DNA of 13,176 bases from JAGPUQ01 sp036677085 (GCA_036677085.1 JAKFFI010000023.1:1-13176); one strand, 5' to 3'. Counted from the first letter of the stretch, positions 6,974 through 13,176 are shown. The notes: generated by a model not told the origin, from the sequence alone. Numbers and translations are program-made.

Positions 6974-8055
6974 CGGTCCAGCCGACCGAGCGCCTCCGCC
7001 ACCGGGCGGCAGGTGATACGGCCATCCCGTGTATTCAGTCCTTTGGCAAAGCCGGGGTCGTCCCGCAGGGCGTCGAGCCCGCCCGCCGCGAGGCGCCGCA
7101 CATAGGGCAGGGTGGCCTCGGTGAGCGCCAGCGTCGAGAGCCGCGGATAGGCGCCCGGCATGTTGGTTACGCAGTAGTGGATGACGCCGTGCTTCTTGAA
7201 CACCGGATCCTGGTGGGTGGTGGGGCGGGAGGTTGCCACGCAGCCGCCCTGGTCGATGCTGATATCGACGATGACGGCGCCGGGCGGCATGGTCTTCACC
7301 ATGGCTTCGCTGATCACATGGGGTGCGCGGGCGCCGTGCAGCAATACCGCGCCGATCACGAGGTCGGCGTTGCGAATCTCGGCGGCCAGGGTTTCCGGAA
7401 CCGATCGAACGAAGCGGAAATCCGCGCCGATGAACTGGCGCAACGCCGGCAGTCGATCAAGCTCCCACCCTGCCACACAAACCCGAGCGCCCAGGCCCGC
7501 CGCCGCGCGCGCCGCATGGCTGCCCGCGACGCCGTCGCCGACCACCAGTACTTCGCCGAAGCTGCGGTCGAAAATCCGTCCCAGCAGCATGCCGCGCCCG
7601 CCATTGCAGCGGGCGAGGTGGAAGTTGCCCATGGCGACCGCCATGGCTCCCGCCACCGCGCTCATGGGGGCGAGAAGCGGCAGACGGCCGGTGTCGTCTT
7701 CGACGGTTTCGTAGGCGATCGCCGTGGTGTGGCTGGCGAGCAGGGCTTCGGTCAGTGCCGGATCGACGCCGGCGAGATGCAGATAGGTGAAGAGGATCTG
7801 GCCAGCCAGACAGGGGTATTCCGCCGCGGTGGGCTCCTTCACCTTGAGCACGAGTTCGGCAGTCCAGGCCAATTCCGTTGCGACAATTCGCGCCCCGGCC
7901 TGTTCGTAATCCGCGTCCGCAAAGCCCGATCCGGCACCAGCGCTGCGTTCGATCAGTACCCTGTGGCCGTCGGCGATCAGGGTTGCGGCGCCGGCGGGCG
8001 TGAGGGCTACGCGGCTTTCGTCGGGTTTGATTTCCCGTGGTACTCCGATCTTCAC
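6955..8055 (-). CDS. ald: Alanine dehydrogenase-like oxidoreductase
   Basis: A 366-residue member of the alanine dehydrogenase/PNT family; Ald interconverts L-alanine and pyruvate plus ammonia with NAD(H). Substrate and catalytic residues seem kept: R15 in ESRVALTP, K73 in KVKEP, H93 in YLHLAG and D268 in DISIDQGGC. The Rossmann fold glycines are at 173-178 (GDGVAG rather than the usual GGGVVG). At the end of the second Rossmann strand, where Asp binds the NAD ribose (Asp196 in the Bacillus enzyme), this protein has G196-W197. MPGAYPRLST replaces the common MPGAVPRTST, and PMSAVAGAMA replaces PMSEVAGRMA. Translation starts at GTG 8055 with GGAG ten bases upstream. It converges on trpA with a 19-base overlap. 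The family is certain, but its substrate and cofactor might differ from true Ald. Confidence 0.85.
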   Translation of the reverse strand: MKIGVPREIKPDESRVALTPAGAATLIADGHRVLIERSAGAGSGFADADYEQAGARIVATELAWTAELVLKVKEPTAAEYPCLAGQILFTYLHLAGVDPALTEALLASHTTAIAYETVEDDTGRLPLLAPMSAVAGAMAVAMGNFHLARCNGGRGMLLGRIFDRSFGEVLVVGDGVAGSHAARAAAGLGARVCVAGWELDRLPALRQFIGADFRFVRSVPETLAAEIRNADLVIGAVLLHGARAPHVISEAMVKTMPPGAVIVDISIDQGGCVATSRPTTHQDPVFKKHGVIHYCVTNMPGAYPRLSTLALTEATLPYVRRLAAGGLDALRDDPGFAKGLNTRDGRITCRPVAEALGRLDRYAPLA

Positions 8056-8197
8056 TGTATTGCTACTCCATCGACATTCAGGATGCTGGCTTCGAGTCGA
8101 TTCGGTGGCTGGTCAACCGAACCAGCGGCGCGGGCGTTGATTGGCAATCTCTGGCATGGCAACCGGCCAGGGCACGGCAACGGGAGTGTAGCAAGCG

Positions 8198-8587
8198 ATG
8201 AAAGCCATGATGCGGTACGGTACGGTAATGGCAATGGTGTTTGCCGCAGTGCTTGCGGGTTGTGCGGGCCATCGGCACCGATCCGCAGACCGGGTGATCG
8301 TCGATACCAAAGGCGTCGACTTGAACGCCTATTACCGGGATCTGGACGAGTGTCAGGACTACGCTGACGACGTCGCCGTGGGGCGGCGCGCGGCTGGCGG
8401 CGCGGTAGCCGGCGCGGTGATTGGCGGTGCGGTCGGCGCCATTGCCGGTAACAGCCGAACCGCCGAGCGTGCAGCGGGCGTCGGTGGTGTGGTCGGCGGC
8501 GCCAAAGGTGTGGGCTCCGGCTTGCGCGAGCGCGACCGGGTGGTGAAAAACTGCCTGGTGGGGCGGGGTTACCCCGTACTCAACTGA
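8198..8587 (+). CDS. Glycine-zipper outer-membrane lipoprotein
   Basis: A 129-residue predicted lipoprotein of unknown function. The N-terminus has a short charged start, a hydrophobic stretch (about 8-20) and a lipobox LAGC with the lipidated cysteine at position 22; the following residue is Ala, compatible with the outer membrane in E. coli rules. Residues 65-108 form a glycine-zipper region (AAGGAVAGAVIGGAVGAIAG, then GVGGVVGGAKGVGSG) that could form a hairpin of membrane-associated helices. Cysteines C52 (DECQDYA) and C119 (KNCLVGRGY) flank the zipper and might form a disulphide; both segments are conserved in proteins of this kind that I recognise. GGGAG lies about ten bases before the ATG. 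Its 3' end overlaps the convergent cinA-like gene by 8 bases. It is divergent from the ald-like gene, 142 bases away. Confidence 0.8.
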   Translation: MKAMMRYGTVMAMVFAAVLAGCAGHRHRSADRVIVDTKGVDLNAYYRDLDECQDYADDVAVGRRAAGGAVAGAVIGGAVGAIAGNSRTAERAAGVGGVVGGAKGVGSGLRERDRVVKNCLVGRGYPVLN

Positions 8588-9104
8588 CCGGCCCGGACGC
8601 CACGCACTCCTGCAACAGGGCGATGGCGGCGCGCGCAAAGGTCCACATGTTGGCTTCGCGCTGATCGTTGCCCGTCGCCAGGGTCAGGGTTCGCTCGATG
8701 CTGCCGACCACGGCGAGACAGGCGTGGCCCGGCGGATCGCCATAGGGGTTGGCGGTCGGGCCGGTGGCGCCGGTTTCGGCGAGTGCCCAGGTGCAATTGA
8801 ACCGTTTGCGCAGCTGTCGCGCGCAGGCCAGGGCGTAGGCTTCGCTGGCGGGACGCAGACCGGCCATGTCCTGCTCGGTAAACCCCAGCAAGAGCGAACG
8901 GGCGGCGAGCGTGTAGACCACGGCGCCGCCGACAAAGTAAGCGGACGAACCCGGAATCGCCACCAGGGCAGCCGCAATCAGGCCGCCGGCGGAGGACTCG
9001 CAGACGGCGACGGTTTCCCCGCGCGTTTTCAGCAGATCGGCGCAGGTCGCGGCAAGCCGCGTCAGGGGCAAGGGGAGTTCCGGGTCGTTGCAGCCTGTTG
9101 GCAT
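8580..9104 (-). CDS. CinA C-terminal domain (PncC-type) amidohydrolase
   Basis: A stand-alone CinA C-terminal domain of 174 residues. Such proteins (PncC) deamidate nicotinamide mononucleotide to nicotinic acid mononucleotide in the pyridine nucleotide cycle. Features: the CESSAGGL motif (35-42, usual form ESxTGG, so the Thr is Ala here), IPGSSAYFVGGAVVY (50-64), and the AETGATGPTANPYGDPPGH signature (109-127) that marks the family. The ATG at 9104 is chosen because GAGGT lies seven bases upstream; an upstream in-frame ATG at 9194 would add 30 residues without family similarity and run through the promoter region of the next gene. It overlaps the lipoprotein gene by 8 bases at the 3' ends. 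TTGACC (9153-9158, minus strand) may be its -35 box. Confidence 0.85.
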   Translation of the reverse strand: MPTGCNDPELPLPLTRLAATCADLLKTRGETVAVCESSAGGLIAAALVAIPGSSAYFVGGAVVYTLAARSLLLGFTEQDMAGLRPASEAYALACARQLRKRFNCTWALAETGATGPTANPYGDPPGHACLAVVGSIERTLTLATGNDQREANMWTFARAAIALLQECVASGPVS

Positions 9105-9122
9105 GGCGGTGACCTCGATCAC

Positions 9123-9151
9123 TTGAGCTATCGTTTGGGTGTGGTTAGAGT
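9123..9151 (+). promoter_or_regulatory. Predicted promoter of the flavin oxidoreductase gene
   Basis: TTGAGC (9123-9128) and TAGAGT (9146-9151) match the sigma-70 boxes at 4 of 6 bases each with a 17-base spacer, 58 bases before the ATG at 9209. On the other strand TTGACC at 9153-9158 (5 of 6 for -35) points toward the cinA-like gene, although its -10 box (AACGAT) is poor. The two divergent promoters would abut, so they may be coordinately controlled or compete. Confidence 0.45.
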
Positions 9152-9208
9152 CGGTCAACGATTTTCCCATCGTGTTCCAACTCATCCAAACCAACGGGGG
9201 TATTTGTT

Positions 9209-10315
9209 ATGGACGTCGGCATGCTGAGCGTCTTTCAGGCCGGTCTCGGCCAGAATCTGACCGATCTCGAAGTCTACAAAAACAATCTGCGCATCTGCGA
9301 TCTCGTCGAGCCTCTGGGGTTCGATTCGATCTGGGCCGCCGAGCACCATTTCACCGATTACACCATGTGCCCGAGCGTGACCGAGTTCCTCGCCTACATG
9401 GCAGGCCGCAGCCAGCGCATCAAGCTGGGCACCGCGGTGCTGATCCTGCCCTGGCACAAGGATCCTGGCCGTATCGCGGTGGAAGTGGCGATGCTCGACA
9501 ACCTGTCGGATGGCCGCGCCTTGATGGGCTTCGGGCGCGGCATCGGCCGGGTAGAGTATGACGGATTCGGCATTCCCATGGAGGAATCCCGCGACCGCTT
9601 CGACGAATCCGCGCAGATCATCATTCGGGGACTGGAGACAGGGTTCATCGAGTACAACGGCAAGTTCTTCAAGCAGGAGCGCCGCGAGCTCCGTCCGCGA
9701 CCGTTCAAGTCGTTCAAGGATCGGCTCTATATGGCCTGCCAGTCGCCGGACTCAGCCGACGTGGTCGCCGACCTGGGTGCCACCATGATGGTGTTTGCGA
9801 TCTCCCCCTGGGAGACCCGCGCCAAGGATGTGGAGCGCTACCGTGCGCGCTATCGCAAGGTGCAGGGAAAGGAGCCGCCACCGATCATCGCCAATATCTT
9901 CTGTGTCTGCGATGACGATGCCGCCCGCGCGGACCGGATGGCCGAGAAGTACATGCACGACTACTGGATCTCCGCCCTCGACCACTATGAGATGGATGGC
10001 ACCCATTTCAGTGACAAGAAGGTGTATGACTACTACGCCCGCAGCGCCGCGATCATGCGCGATCGCGGCCGCGAGTCCGTCACCAGTCTGTTCACCAACA
10101 ATCAGGTGCATGGCACGCCGGAGCAGATCCTGCGTCGCCTGGAGCGGATCCGTGAGATGGCTGGACCGCTGCACCTCAACGTATCCTTCAGCTTTGGCGG
10201 CATGCCCTTCGACTACGCCGAGCGCAGCATGCGATTGTTCGGTCGCGAAGTGTTGCCTGAGTTGCACCAATGGTCTTGCGCGGCTCCGGGGCAGTCCGTC
10301 CAGGCCAACGCCTGA
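9209..10315 (+). CDS. LLM-class flavin-dependent oxidoreductase
   Basis: A 368-residue luciferase-like (bacterial luciferase/alkanesulfonate monooxygenase) flavin enzyme; these TIM-barrel proteins use reduced FMN or F420 to oxidise or reduce diverse substrates. Family features: the LGFDSIWAAEHHFTDY segment (36-51), RIKLGTAVLILPWHKDPGRI (70-89) followed by VAMLDNLSDGR (93-103), and GFGRGIGRVEYDGFG (107-121), which form the flavin and substrate pocket. Later segments DRLYMACQSPDSADVVADLG (171-190) and HGTPEQILRRLERI (near the C-terminus) also fit. A GGGGG stretch eight bases before the ATG serves as Shine-Dalgarno sequence. It has its own predicted promoter and ends 215 bases before an amidohydrolase gene on the same strand. 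No flavin reductase gene is beside it and the substrate is unknown. Confidence 0.9.
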   Translation: MDVGMLSVFQAGLGQNLTDLEVYKNNLRICDLVEPLGFDSIWAAEHHFTDYTMCPSVTEFLAYMAGRSQRIKLGTAVLILPWHKDPGRIAVEVAMLDNLSDGRALMGFGRGIGRVEYDGFGIPMEESRDRFDESAQIIIRGLETGFIEYNGKFFKQERRELRPRPFKSFKDRLYMACQSPDSADVVADLGATMMVFAISPWETRAKDVERYRARYRKVQGKEPPPIIANIFCVCDDDAARADRMAEKYMHDYWISALDHYEMDGTHFSDKKVYDYYARSAAIMRDRGRESVTSLFTNNQVHGTPEQILRRLERIREMAGPLHLNVSFSFGGMPFDYAERSMRLFGREVLPELHQWSCAAPGQSVQANA

Positions 10316-10350
10316 CGGTTCATGATGTGAAATAAACCGTGGGCCATTAG

Positions 10351-10379
10351 GCGCGGCGGCCCAGAGTTGGCCGCCGCGC
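10351..10379. repeat. Strong perfect 11-bp hairpin between the LLM and amidohydrolase genes
   Basis: GCGCGGCGGCC (10351-10361) and GGCCGCCGCGC (10369-10379) are perfect complements around a 7-base loop (CAGAGTT). It begins 36 bases after the LLM stop codon. The stem is very stable but lacks a following U-run, so it may protect the upstream mRNA's 3' end, act in Rho-linked termination, or reduce read-through into the amidohydrolase gene. Confidence 0.6.
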
Positions 10380-10464
10380 GGCGAGTGGAATCCGGAACTG
10401 CTTTCGCGATATGAGTATTCGTTTCAAGCCAATTAAGTGTGGATTTTCCCCGCGGAGTTAGTCT

Positions 10465-10514
10465 TATAATACGGGTAACATAATTTCTGGTAATGATGAT
10501 TGCTCTGTAATCAT
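10465..10514 (+). promoter_or_regulatory. AT-rich promoter region of the amidohydrolase gene
   Basis: A perfect TATAAT -10 box (10465-10470) lies 60 bases before the ATG. The hexamer 17 bases upstream (GATTTT) is a poor -35, which suggests an activator-dependent promoter. Downstream, ATGATT (10496-10501) and AATCAT (10509-10514) form a perfect inverted repeat with a 7-base centre inside the leader, just before the GGGGG Shine-Dalgarno sequence (10521-10525). The region is strikingly AT-rich for this window. Confidence 0.45.
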
Positions 10515-10530
10515 AACTTCGGGGGATAAT

Positions 10531-12270
10531 ATGACCGACTTCGATACTATCATCAAGGGCGGCACCATCGTTGATGGCACACGGCATCGCGCCCGTTTTG
10601 TCGGCGATATTGCCATCAAAAACGGATTGATCGCCGAGATCACCTCAGCCGGTGGGCTGAGTGCTCGCACCGCCGGGAAAGTCATCGATGCCAAGGGCTT
10701 GGTGGTTGCTCCCGGGTTCGTGGATCTGCACACCCACTACGACGGGCAATTGCTGTGGGATCCCTATCTGAGCTGCTCAAGCTGGCACGGTGTGACCTCG
10801 GTGGCCATCGGCAACTGCGGTTTTGGTTTCGCGCCGACGCATCCCGAGCAGCGTGAACGCATGATGCTTTCGATGGAGCGGGTGGAAGCCATTCCCCTCG
10901 CCACCATGAAAGCCGGCATGGATTGGGACTGGGAGACCTTCCCCCAGTGGCTCGATTCCATCGACCGACGCCCGAAAGGCATCAATGTCATGAGCTTCGT
11001 GCCCCTCAACCCCCTGATGATTTATGTCATGGGTGTGGAGGCCGCCAAGTCGCGCGACCCTGACGAGCGTGAACTGAAGGAAATGCTGCGGATGATGGAA
11101 GAATCCCTCGACGCCGGTGGTGTCGGCTTTTCCATGCAGCGCTTGGGCGATGGCTTTACGTCCGTGCAGCGCGACTATGACGGCACGCCGATGCCGACGG
11201 ACACCATGTCCGACGAGCTCTGCATGGCTTTCGCGCGTATCCTGAAGCGTCGCGGTCAGGGCTTCATCCAGCTGACCCAGGCCAAGAACGAATTCACCGC
11301 CGATCTGGATTTCGGCCTCAAGCTGGCCGAAGCCTCCGATGCGGCAGTGCTCTGGAATGCCGTGCAGGTTAACGAGCGCCACCCCCACCAGCATCGCCGC
11401 ATGCTGAAATGGGTAAATGAGGCTCGCGAGAAAGGGTTGAAAGTCTGGATGCAGGCCATTACGACGCCCAACGACATGCGCTTCAAGCTGGACAACTTCA
11501 ACCTGTTCGACGGCAACGGCGCCTGGCGCGATGTCACCATCGGCGATGTCCCGACCCGCATCAGCAAGATGCAGGATCCCAAGCTGCGCGAGGCGGTGCG
11601 CCACGACTACGACTTCGGCAGCGCGCCGTTCGTGTCCGGGCCAATCGCCGAGATCGTCGTCGATTCTGTCGCCAATGAGGAGAATCGCAAGTACGTCGGT
11701 ATGACCATTGCGCAACTGGGTATCGCGATGGGCCGCCACCCGGCCGACGCCATGCTCGACCTCGCCATCAGCGAGCAGCTGCAGACGGTCTTTTATGTGG
11801 TGCCCTTCAACTACCGCGAAGACCTGCTCGACGAAATCCTGCAAAATGAGTGGACGGTTCCCGGCGTGTCCGATGGCGGAGCCCATACCAAATTCCTCAA
11901 CTTTGGCCGTTATCCGACCAATATGCTTCAGGATCTGGTGCGCGAACGTGGGTCATATACGCTCGAAGAAGCGCATTACCGGCTGTCCGCACTGCCCGCG
12001 GTAGCGGCGGGTTTCAGTGATCGGGGTACGCTCGAGGTAGGCCGAGCCGCGGACATCGTGGTCTACGACTATGAGAATCTGCGGATGCTGCCCACCGAGA
12101 TCGTCCATGATCTGCCCGGCAACGAGTGGCGCTACGTCGAAAAGGCGGAGGGTTATCGCTATACCCTCGTCAATGGTGAAGTGACTTTTGTCGACGGCGT
12201 CTGTACTGGCGCCATCCCCGGCAAACTGCTTCGCCACGGCAAGGCGGCGGAGGTGACCAAGGCGGCCTGA
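10531..12270 (+). CDS. Amidohydrolase family 3 protein, D-aminoacylase-like
   Basis: A 579-residue metal-dependent hydrolase of the D-aminoacylase/dihydroorotase-like amidohydrolase superfamily; relatives cleave N-acyl-D-amino acids or cyclic amides. Features: an N-terminal beta-sandwich (IIKGGTIVDGT), the metal-binding H67-x-H69 in PGFVDLHTHYDGQ, the metal-bridging C96 in IGNCGFG, the catalytic D448 in VSDGGAH, and a C-terminal sandwich (GTLEVGRAADIVVYD, about 499-513). The usual H-R/K-x-E segment reads IQLTQAKNEF (246-255), placing Q250 where a histidine ligand (His220 in D-aminoacylase) is expected, and the usual SH before the next ligand is N276-A277. A His cluster (H284, H286, H288) follows closely. 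GGGGG precedes the ATG by five bases. It lies downstream of the LLM oxidoreductase; a strong terminator follows. Confidence 0.87.
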   Translation: MTDFDTIIKGGTIVDGTRHRARFVGDIAIKNGLIAEITSAGGLSARTAGKVIDAKGLVVAPGFVDLHTHYDGQLLWDPYLSCSSWHGVTSVAIGNCGFGFAPTHPEQRERMMLSMERVEAIPLATMKAGMDWDWETFPQWLDSIDRRPKGINVMSFVPLNPLMIYVMGVEAAKSRDPDERELKEMLRMMEESLDAGGVGFSMQRLGDGFTSVQRDYDGTPMPTDTMSDELCMAFARILKRRGQGFIQLTQAKNEFTADLDFGLKLAEASDAAVLWNAVQVNERHPHQHRRMLKWVNEAREKGLKVWMQAITTPNDMRFKLDNFNLFDGNGAWRDVTIGDVPTRISKMQDPKLREAVRHDYDFGSAPFVSGPIAEIVVDSVANEENRKYVGMTIAQLGIAMGRHPADAMLDLAISEQLQTVFYVVPFNYREDLLDEILQNEWTVPGVSDGGAHTKFLNFGRYPTNMLQDLVRERGSYTLEEAHYRLSALPAVAAGFSDRGTLEVGRAADIVVYDYENLRMLPTEIVHDLPGNEWRYVEKAEGYRYTLVNGEVTFVDGVCTGAIPGKLLRHGKAAEVTKAA

Positions 12271-12290
12271 TCAGGGGTCGGGGCGTGACG

Positions 12291-12317
12291 AAAAACCGGG
12301 GCATAGCCCCGGTTTTT
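12291..12317 (+). terminator. Rho-independent terminator after the amidohydrolase gene
   Basis: CCGGGGC (12296-12302), loop ATA, GCCCCGG (12306-12312), then TTTTT (12313-12317). The stem is perfect, and the A-run before it (12291-12295) makes it potentially bidirectional. It begins 21 bases after the amidohydrolase stop and isolates it from the tRNA operon. Confidence 0.9.
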
Positions 12318-12388
12318 CTTTGTGCCGTGTGCGCGCGGCACCCTGATGCTGTTCCTCCCTGACGCTTCGCCGGGGTTGGCACGTTCGT

Positions 12389-12400
12389 GGGGGATCCCCC
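12389..12400. repeat. 12-bp perfect palindrome upstream of the tRNA promoter
   Basis: GGGGGATCCCCC is self-complementary and lies 35 bases upstream of the tRNA-operon -35 box, in a 220-base gene-free stretch (12271-12490) that otherwise holds the terminator and the promoter. It could be a regulator site; chance is possible in GC-rich DNA. Confidence 0.4.
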
Positions 12401-12434
12401 GGTCATTTGTACATGGGGGTGCGGCAGAAGGAGG

Positions 12435-12472
12435 TTGCTTACCAGAGTCCGTTCCAATAGAATCGCCCGTCC
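12435..12472 (+). promoter_or_regulatory. Promoter of the tRNA-tuf operon with GC-rich discriminator
   Basis: TTGCTT (12435-12440) and TAGAAT (12458-12463, 5 of 6 consensus) are separated by 17 bases. They are followed by CGCCCGTCC (12464-12472), a GC-rich discriminator of the kind that makes stable-RNA promoters sensitive to ppGpp in E. coli. Transcription would start near 12470, about 20 bases before the first mature tRNA. Confidence 0.65.
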
Positions 12473-12490
12473 ATTTTTCACCTGCTTAGC

Positions 12491-12566
12491 GCTGGCGTAG
12501 CTCAGTTGGTAGAGCAGCTGACTTGTAATCAGCAGGTCGGGGGTTCGACTCCTCTCGCCAGCTCCA
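12491..12566 (+). tRNA. thrU: tRNA-Thr (anticodon TGT)
   Basis: A 76-base class I tRNA. Acceptor GCTGGCG pairs with CGCCAGC (12556-12562), the discriminator is T, and CCA is encoded (12564-12566). The anticodon stem GCTGA/TCAGC (12517-12521, 12529-12533) holds loop CTTGTAA with anticodon TGT at 12524-12526, reading ACA. The T-loop TTCGACT is intact. First in an operon ordered as E. coli thrU-tyrU-glyT-thrT-tufB. Confidence 0.97.
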
Positions 12567-12647
12567 AAGCCGTGCGGTCGCATCGATGCGAGTGCGCACC
12601 GCGTTTGACAGCGGCTGGATAGTGGACGAAGATGCCGGGCTTTTTCC

Positions 12648-12731
12648 GGAGGGGTTCCCGAGTGGCCAAAGGGATCAGACTGTAAATCTGACGCGCGAGC
12701 TTCGGTGGTTCGAATCCACCCCCCTCCACCA
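12648..12731 (+). tRNA. tyrU: tRNA-Tyr (anticodon GTA)
   Basis: An 84-base class II tRNA with a long variable arm, as expected for bacterial tRNA-Tyr. Acceptor GGAGGGG pairs with CCCCTCC (12721-12727), discriminator A, encoded CCA. The anticodon stem TCAGA/TCTGA holds loop CTGTAAA with GTA at 12682-12684. The T-arm GGTGG-TTCGAAT-CCACC is perfect. Second gene of the tRNA-tuf operon. Confidence 0.97.
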
Positions 12732-12804
12732 TAGGTTTTTGCGAGGTCGGCGGCGGGAGTCGTCGCCAGTGCCGGGCTAACTGGAAGGCCAAGGTCCGCT
12801 TAGC

Positions 12805-12878
12805 GCGGGTATAGTTCAGTGGTAGAACCTCAGCCTTCCAAGCTGATGGTGCGGGTTCGATTCCCGCTACCCGCTCCA
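12805..12878 (+). tRNA. glyT: tRNA-Gly (anticodon TCC)
   Basis: A 74-base tRNA. Acceptor GCGGGTA pairs with TACCCGC (12868-12874), discriminator T, encoded CCA. The anticodon stem TCAGC/GCTGA holds loop CTTCCAA with TCC at 12837-12839, reading GGA and, by wobble, GGG. Third gene of the tRNA-tuf operon. Confidence 0.97.
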
Positions 12879-12896
12879 GGTGATTGAGTAGTAGAT

Positions 12897-12972
<76 letters not shown>

Positions 12973-12981
12973 TAATTGGGT

Positions 12982-13005
12982 GCTGCGCAGGCAAGGCTGC
13001 GCGGC
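12982..13005 (+). other. 9-bp hairpin between thrT and tuf
   Basis: GCTGCGCAG (12982-12990) pairs with CTGCGCGGC (12997-13005), with one G-U pair, around a 6-base loop; GTTTTACGTTATTTTG follows. It resembles a weak terminator or attenuator, or a processing signal that separates the tRNAs from the tuf mRNA. Confidence 0.4.
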
Positions 13006-13052
13006 GTTTTACGTTATTTTGTTGCACGACGTGCCGACGCCGGGAGACTGAC

Positions 13053-13176
13053 ATGGGAAAGGAAAAATTTCAGCGGAGCAAGCCGCACGTAAACGTGGGG
13101 ACGATAGGACACGTGGACCATGGCAAGACGACGCTGACGGCGGCGTTGACGCGGGTATGTGCGGAGATCTGGGGTG
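13053..13176 (+). CDS. tuf: Elongation factor Tu, N-terminal part
   Basis: The first 41 codons of EF-Tu run off the right edge; the family length is about 394-407 residues. EF-Tu is the GTPase that delivers aminoacyl-tRNA to the ribosome. The N-terminus MGKEKFQRSKPHVNVGTIG is followed by the P-loop GHVDHGKTT (G1 motif) and LTAALTRVCAEIWG, close to Pseudomonas-type EF-Tu. GGGAG lies seven bases before the ATG. The position right after thrU-tyrU-glyT-thrT makes it the tufB equivalent. Codon choice is unusual for such a highly expressed gene: Ile ATA, Gly GGA and GGG, Arg CGG, Val GTA and mostly ACG for Thr. Confidence 0.96.
   Translation, partial: MGKEKFQRSKPHVNVGTIGHVDHGKTTLTAALTRVCAEIWG

Noticed and set aside
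6253..8367. A 704-codon open frame on the plus strand across trpA, the ald-like gene and the start of the lipoprotein gene.
   Set aside because: It lies in an alternate frame of trpA and antisense to the ald-like gene, has no family features, and its length is explained by high GC content giving few stop codons.
9105..9194. Longer version of the cinA-like protein starting at 9194.
   Set aside because: The extra 30 residues have no family similarity, while the ATG at 9104 has a good GAGGT Shine-Dalgarno sequence.
10777..11886. A 369-codon minus-strand open frame inside the amidohydrolase gene.
   Set aside because: Antisense to a gene with clear metal-binding motifs; no independent features.
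12389..12420. GGGGGATCCCCC palindrome considered as a terminator.
   Set aside because: No loop and no U-run follow it; a real terminator already lies at 12291-12317.

Overview
This GC-rich window most likely comes from a gammaproteobacterium, but I cannot name the genus. The best evidence is at the right end. Four tRNA genes, Thr(TGT)-Tyr(GTA)-Gly(TCC)-Thr(GGT), are followed directly by an EF-Tu gene. This is the same order as the Escherichia coli thrU-tyrU-glyT-thrT-tufB operon. RlmJ and the EF-Tu N-terminus also look gammaproteobacterial. I saw no insertion sequences, phage genes, integrases or CRISPR arrays, so this reads as ordinary chromosome with a metabolic accessory flavour.

Layout, left to right. 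(1) 1-808: the 3' end of an acetamidase/formamidase gene (fmdA) and a small FmdB-type zinc-ribbon gene, both on +. (2) 915-1966: two minus-strand genes, a SAM methyltransferase and downstream of it a small ABM-type monooxygenase-fold protein with its own good promoter. (3) 1967-2399: a 433-base divergent spacer with small repeats but no convincing gene. (4) 2400-4857: a class III (CaiB/BaiF) CoA-transferase, then rlmJ with a TTG start, then a convergent DUF1330 gene. (5) 4945-8055: trpB and trpA overlapping by 11 bases, facing an alanine-dehydrogenase-like gene whose 3' end overlaps that of trpA. (6) 8198-9104: a glycine-zipper lipoprotein and a convergent CinA C-terminal (PncC-like) amidase gene, overlapping tail to tail by 8 bases. 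(7) 9209-12270: a luciferase-like flavin-dependent oxidoreductase and an amidohydrolase-3 (D-aminoacylase-like) protein, separated by a strong hairpin and an AT-rich promoter region. (8) 12291-13176: a terminator, a tRNA-operon promoter with a GC-rich discriminator, four tRNAs and the start of tuf.

The genes suggest amide, amino-acid and acyl-CoA metabolism: formamide or short-chain amide hydrolysis, CoA transfer, tryptophan synthesis, alanine or related 2-oxoacid/amino-acid interconversion, flavin-dependent oxidation and N-acyl or cyclic amide hydrolysis. These sit beside housekeeping translation genes. I did not find a clearly new multi-gene system. The points most worth a second look are three divergent enzymes. 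The D-aminoacylase-like protein keeps HxH, GNCG and SDGGAH but seems to lack two histidine metal ligands. The alanine dehydrogenase homologue has Gly where the NAD-ribose-binding Asp is expected. The trpBA pair has unusual motif variants and no trpF or accD beside it.
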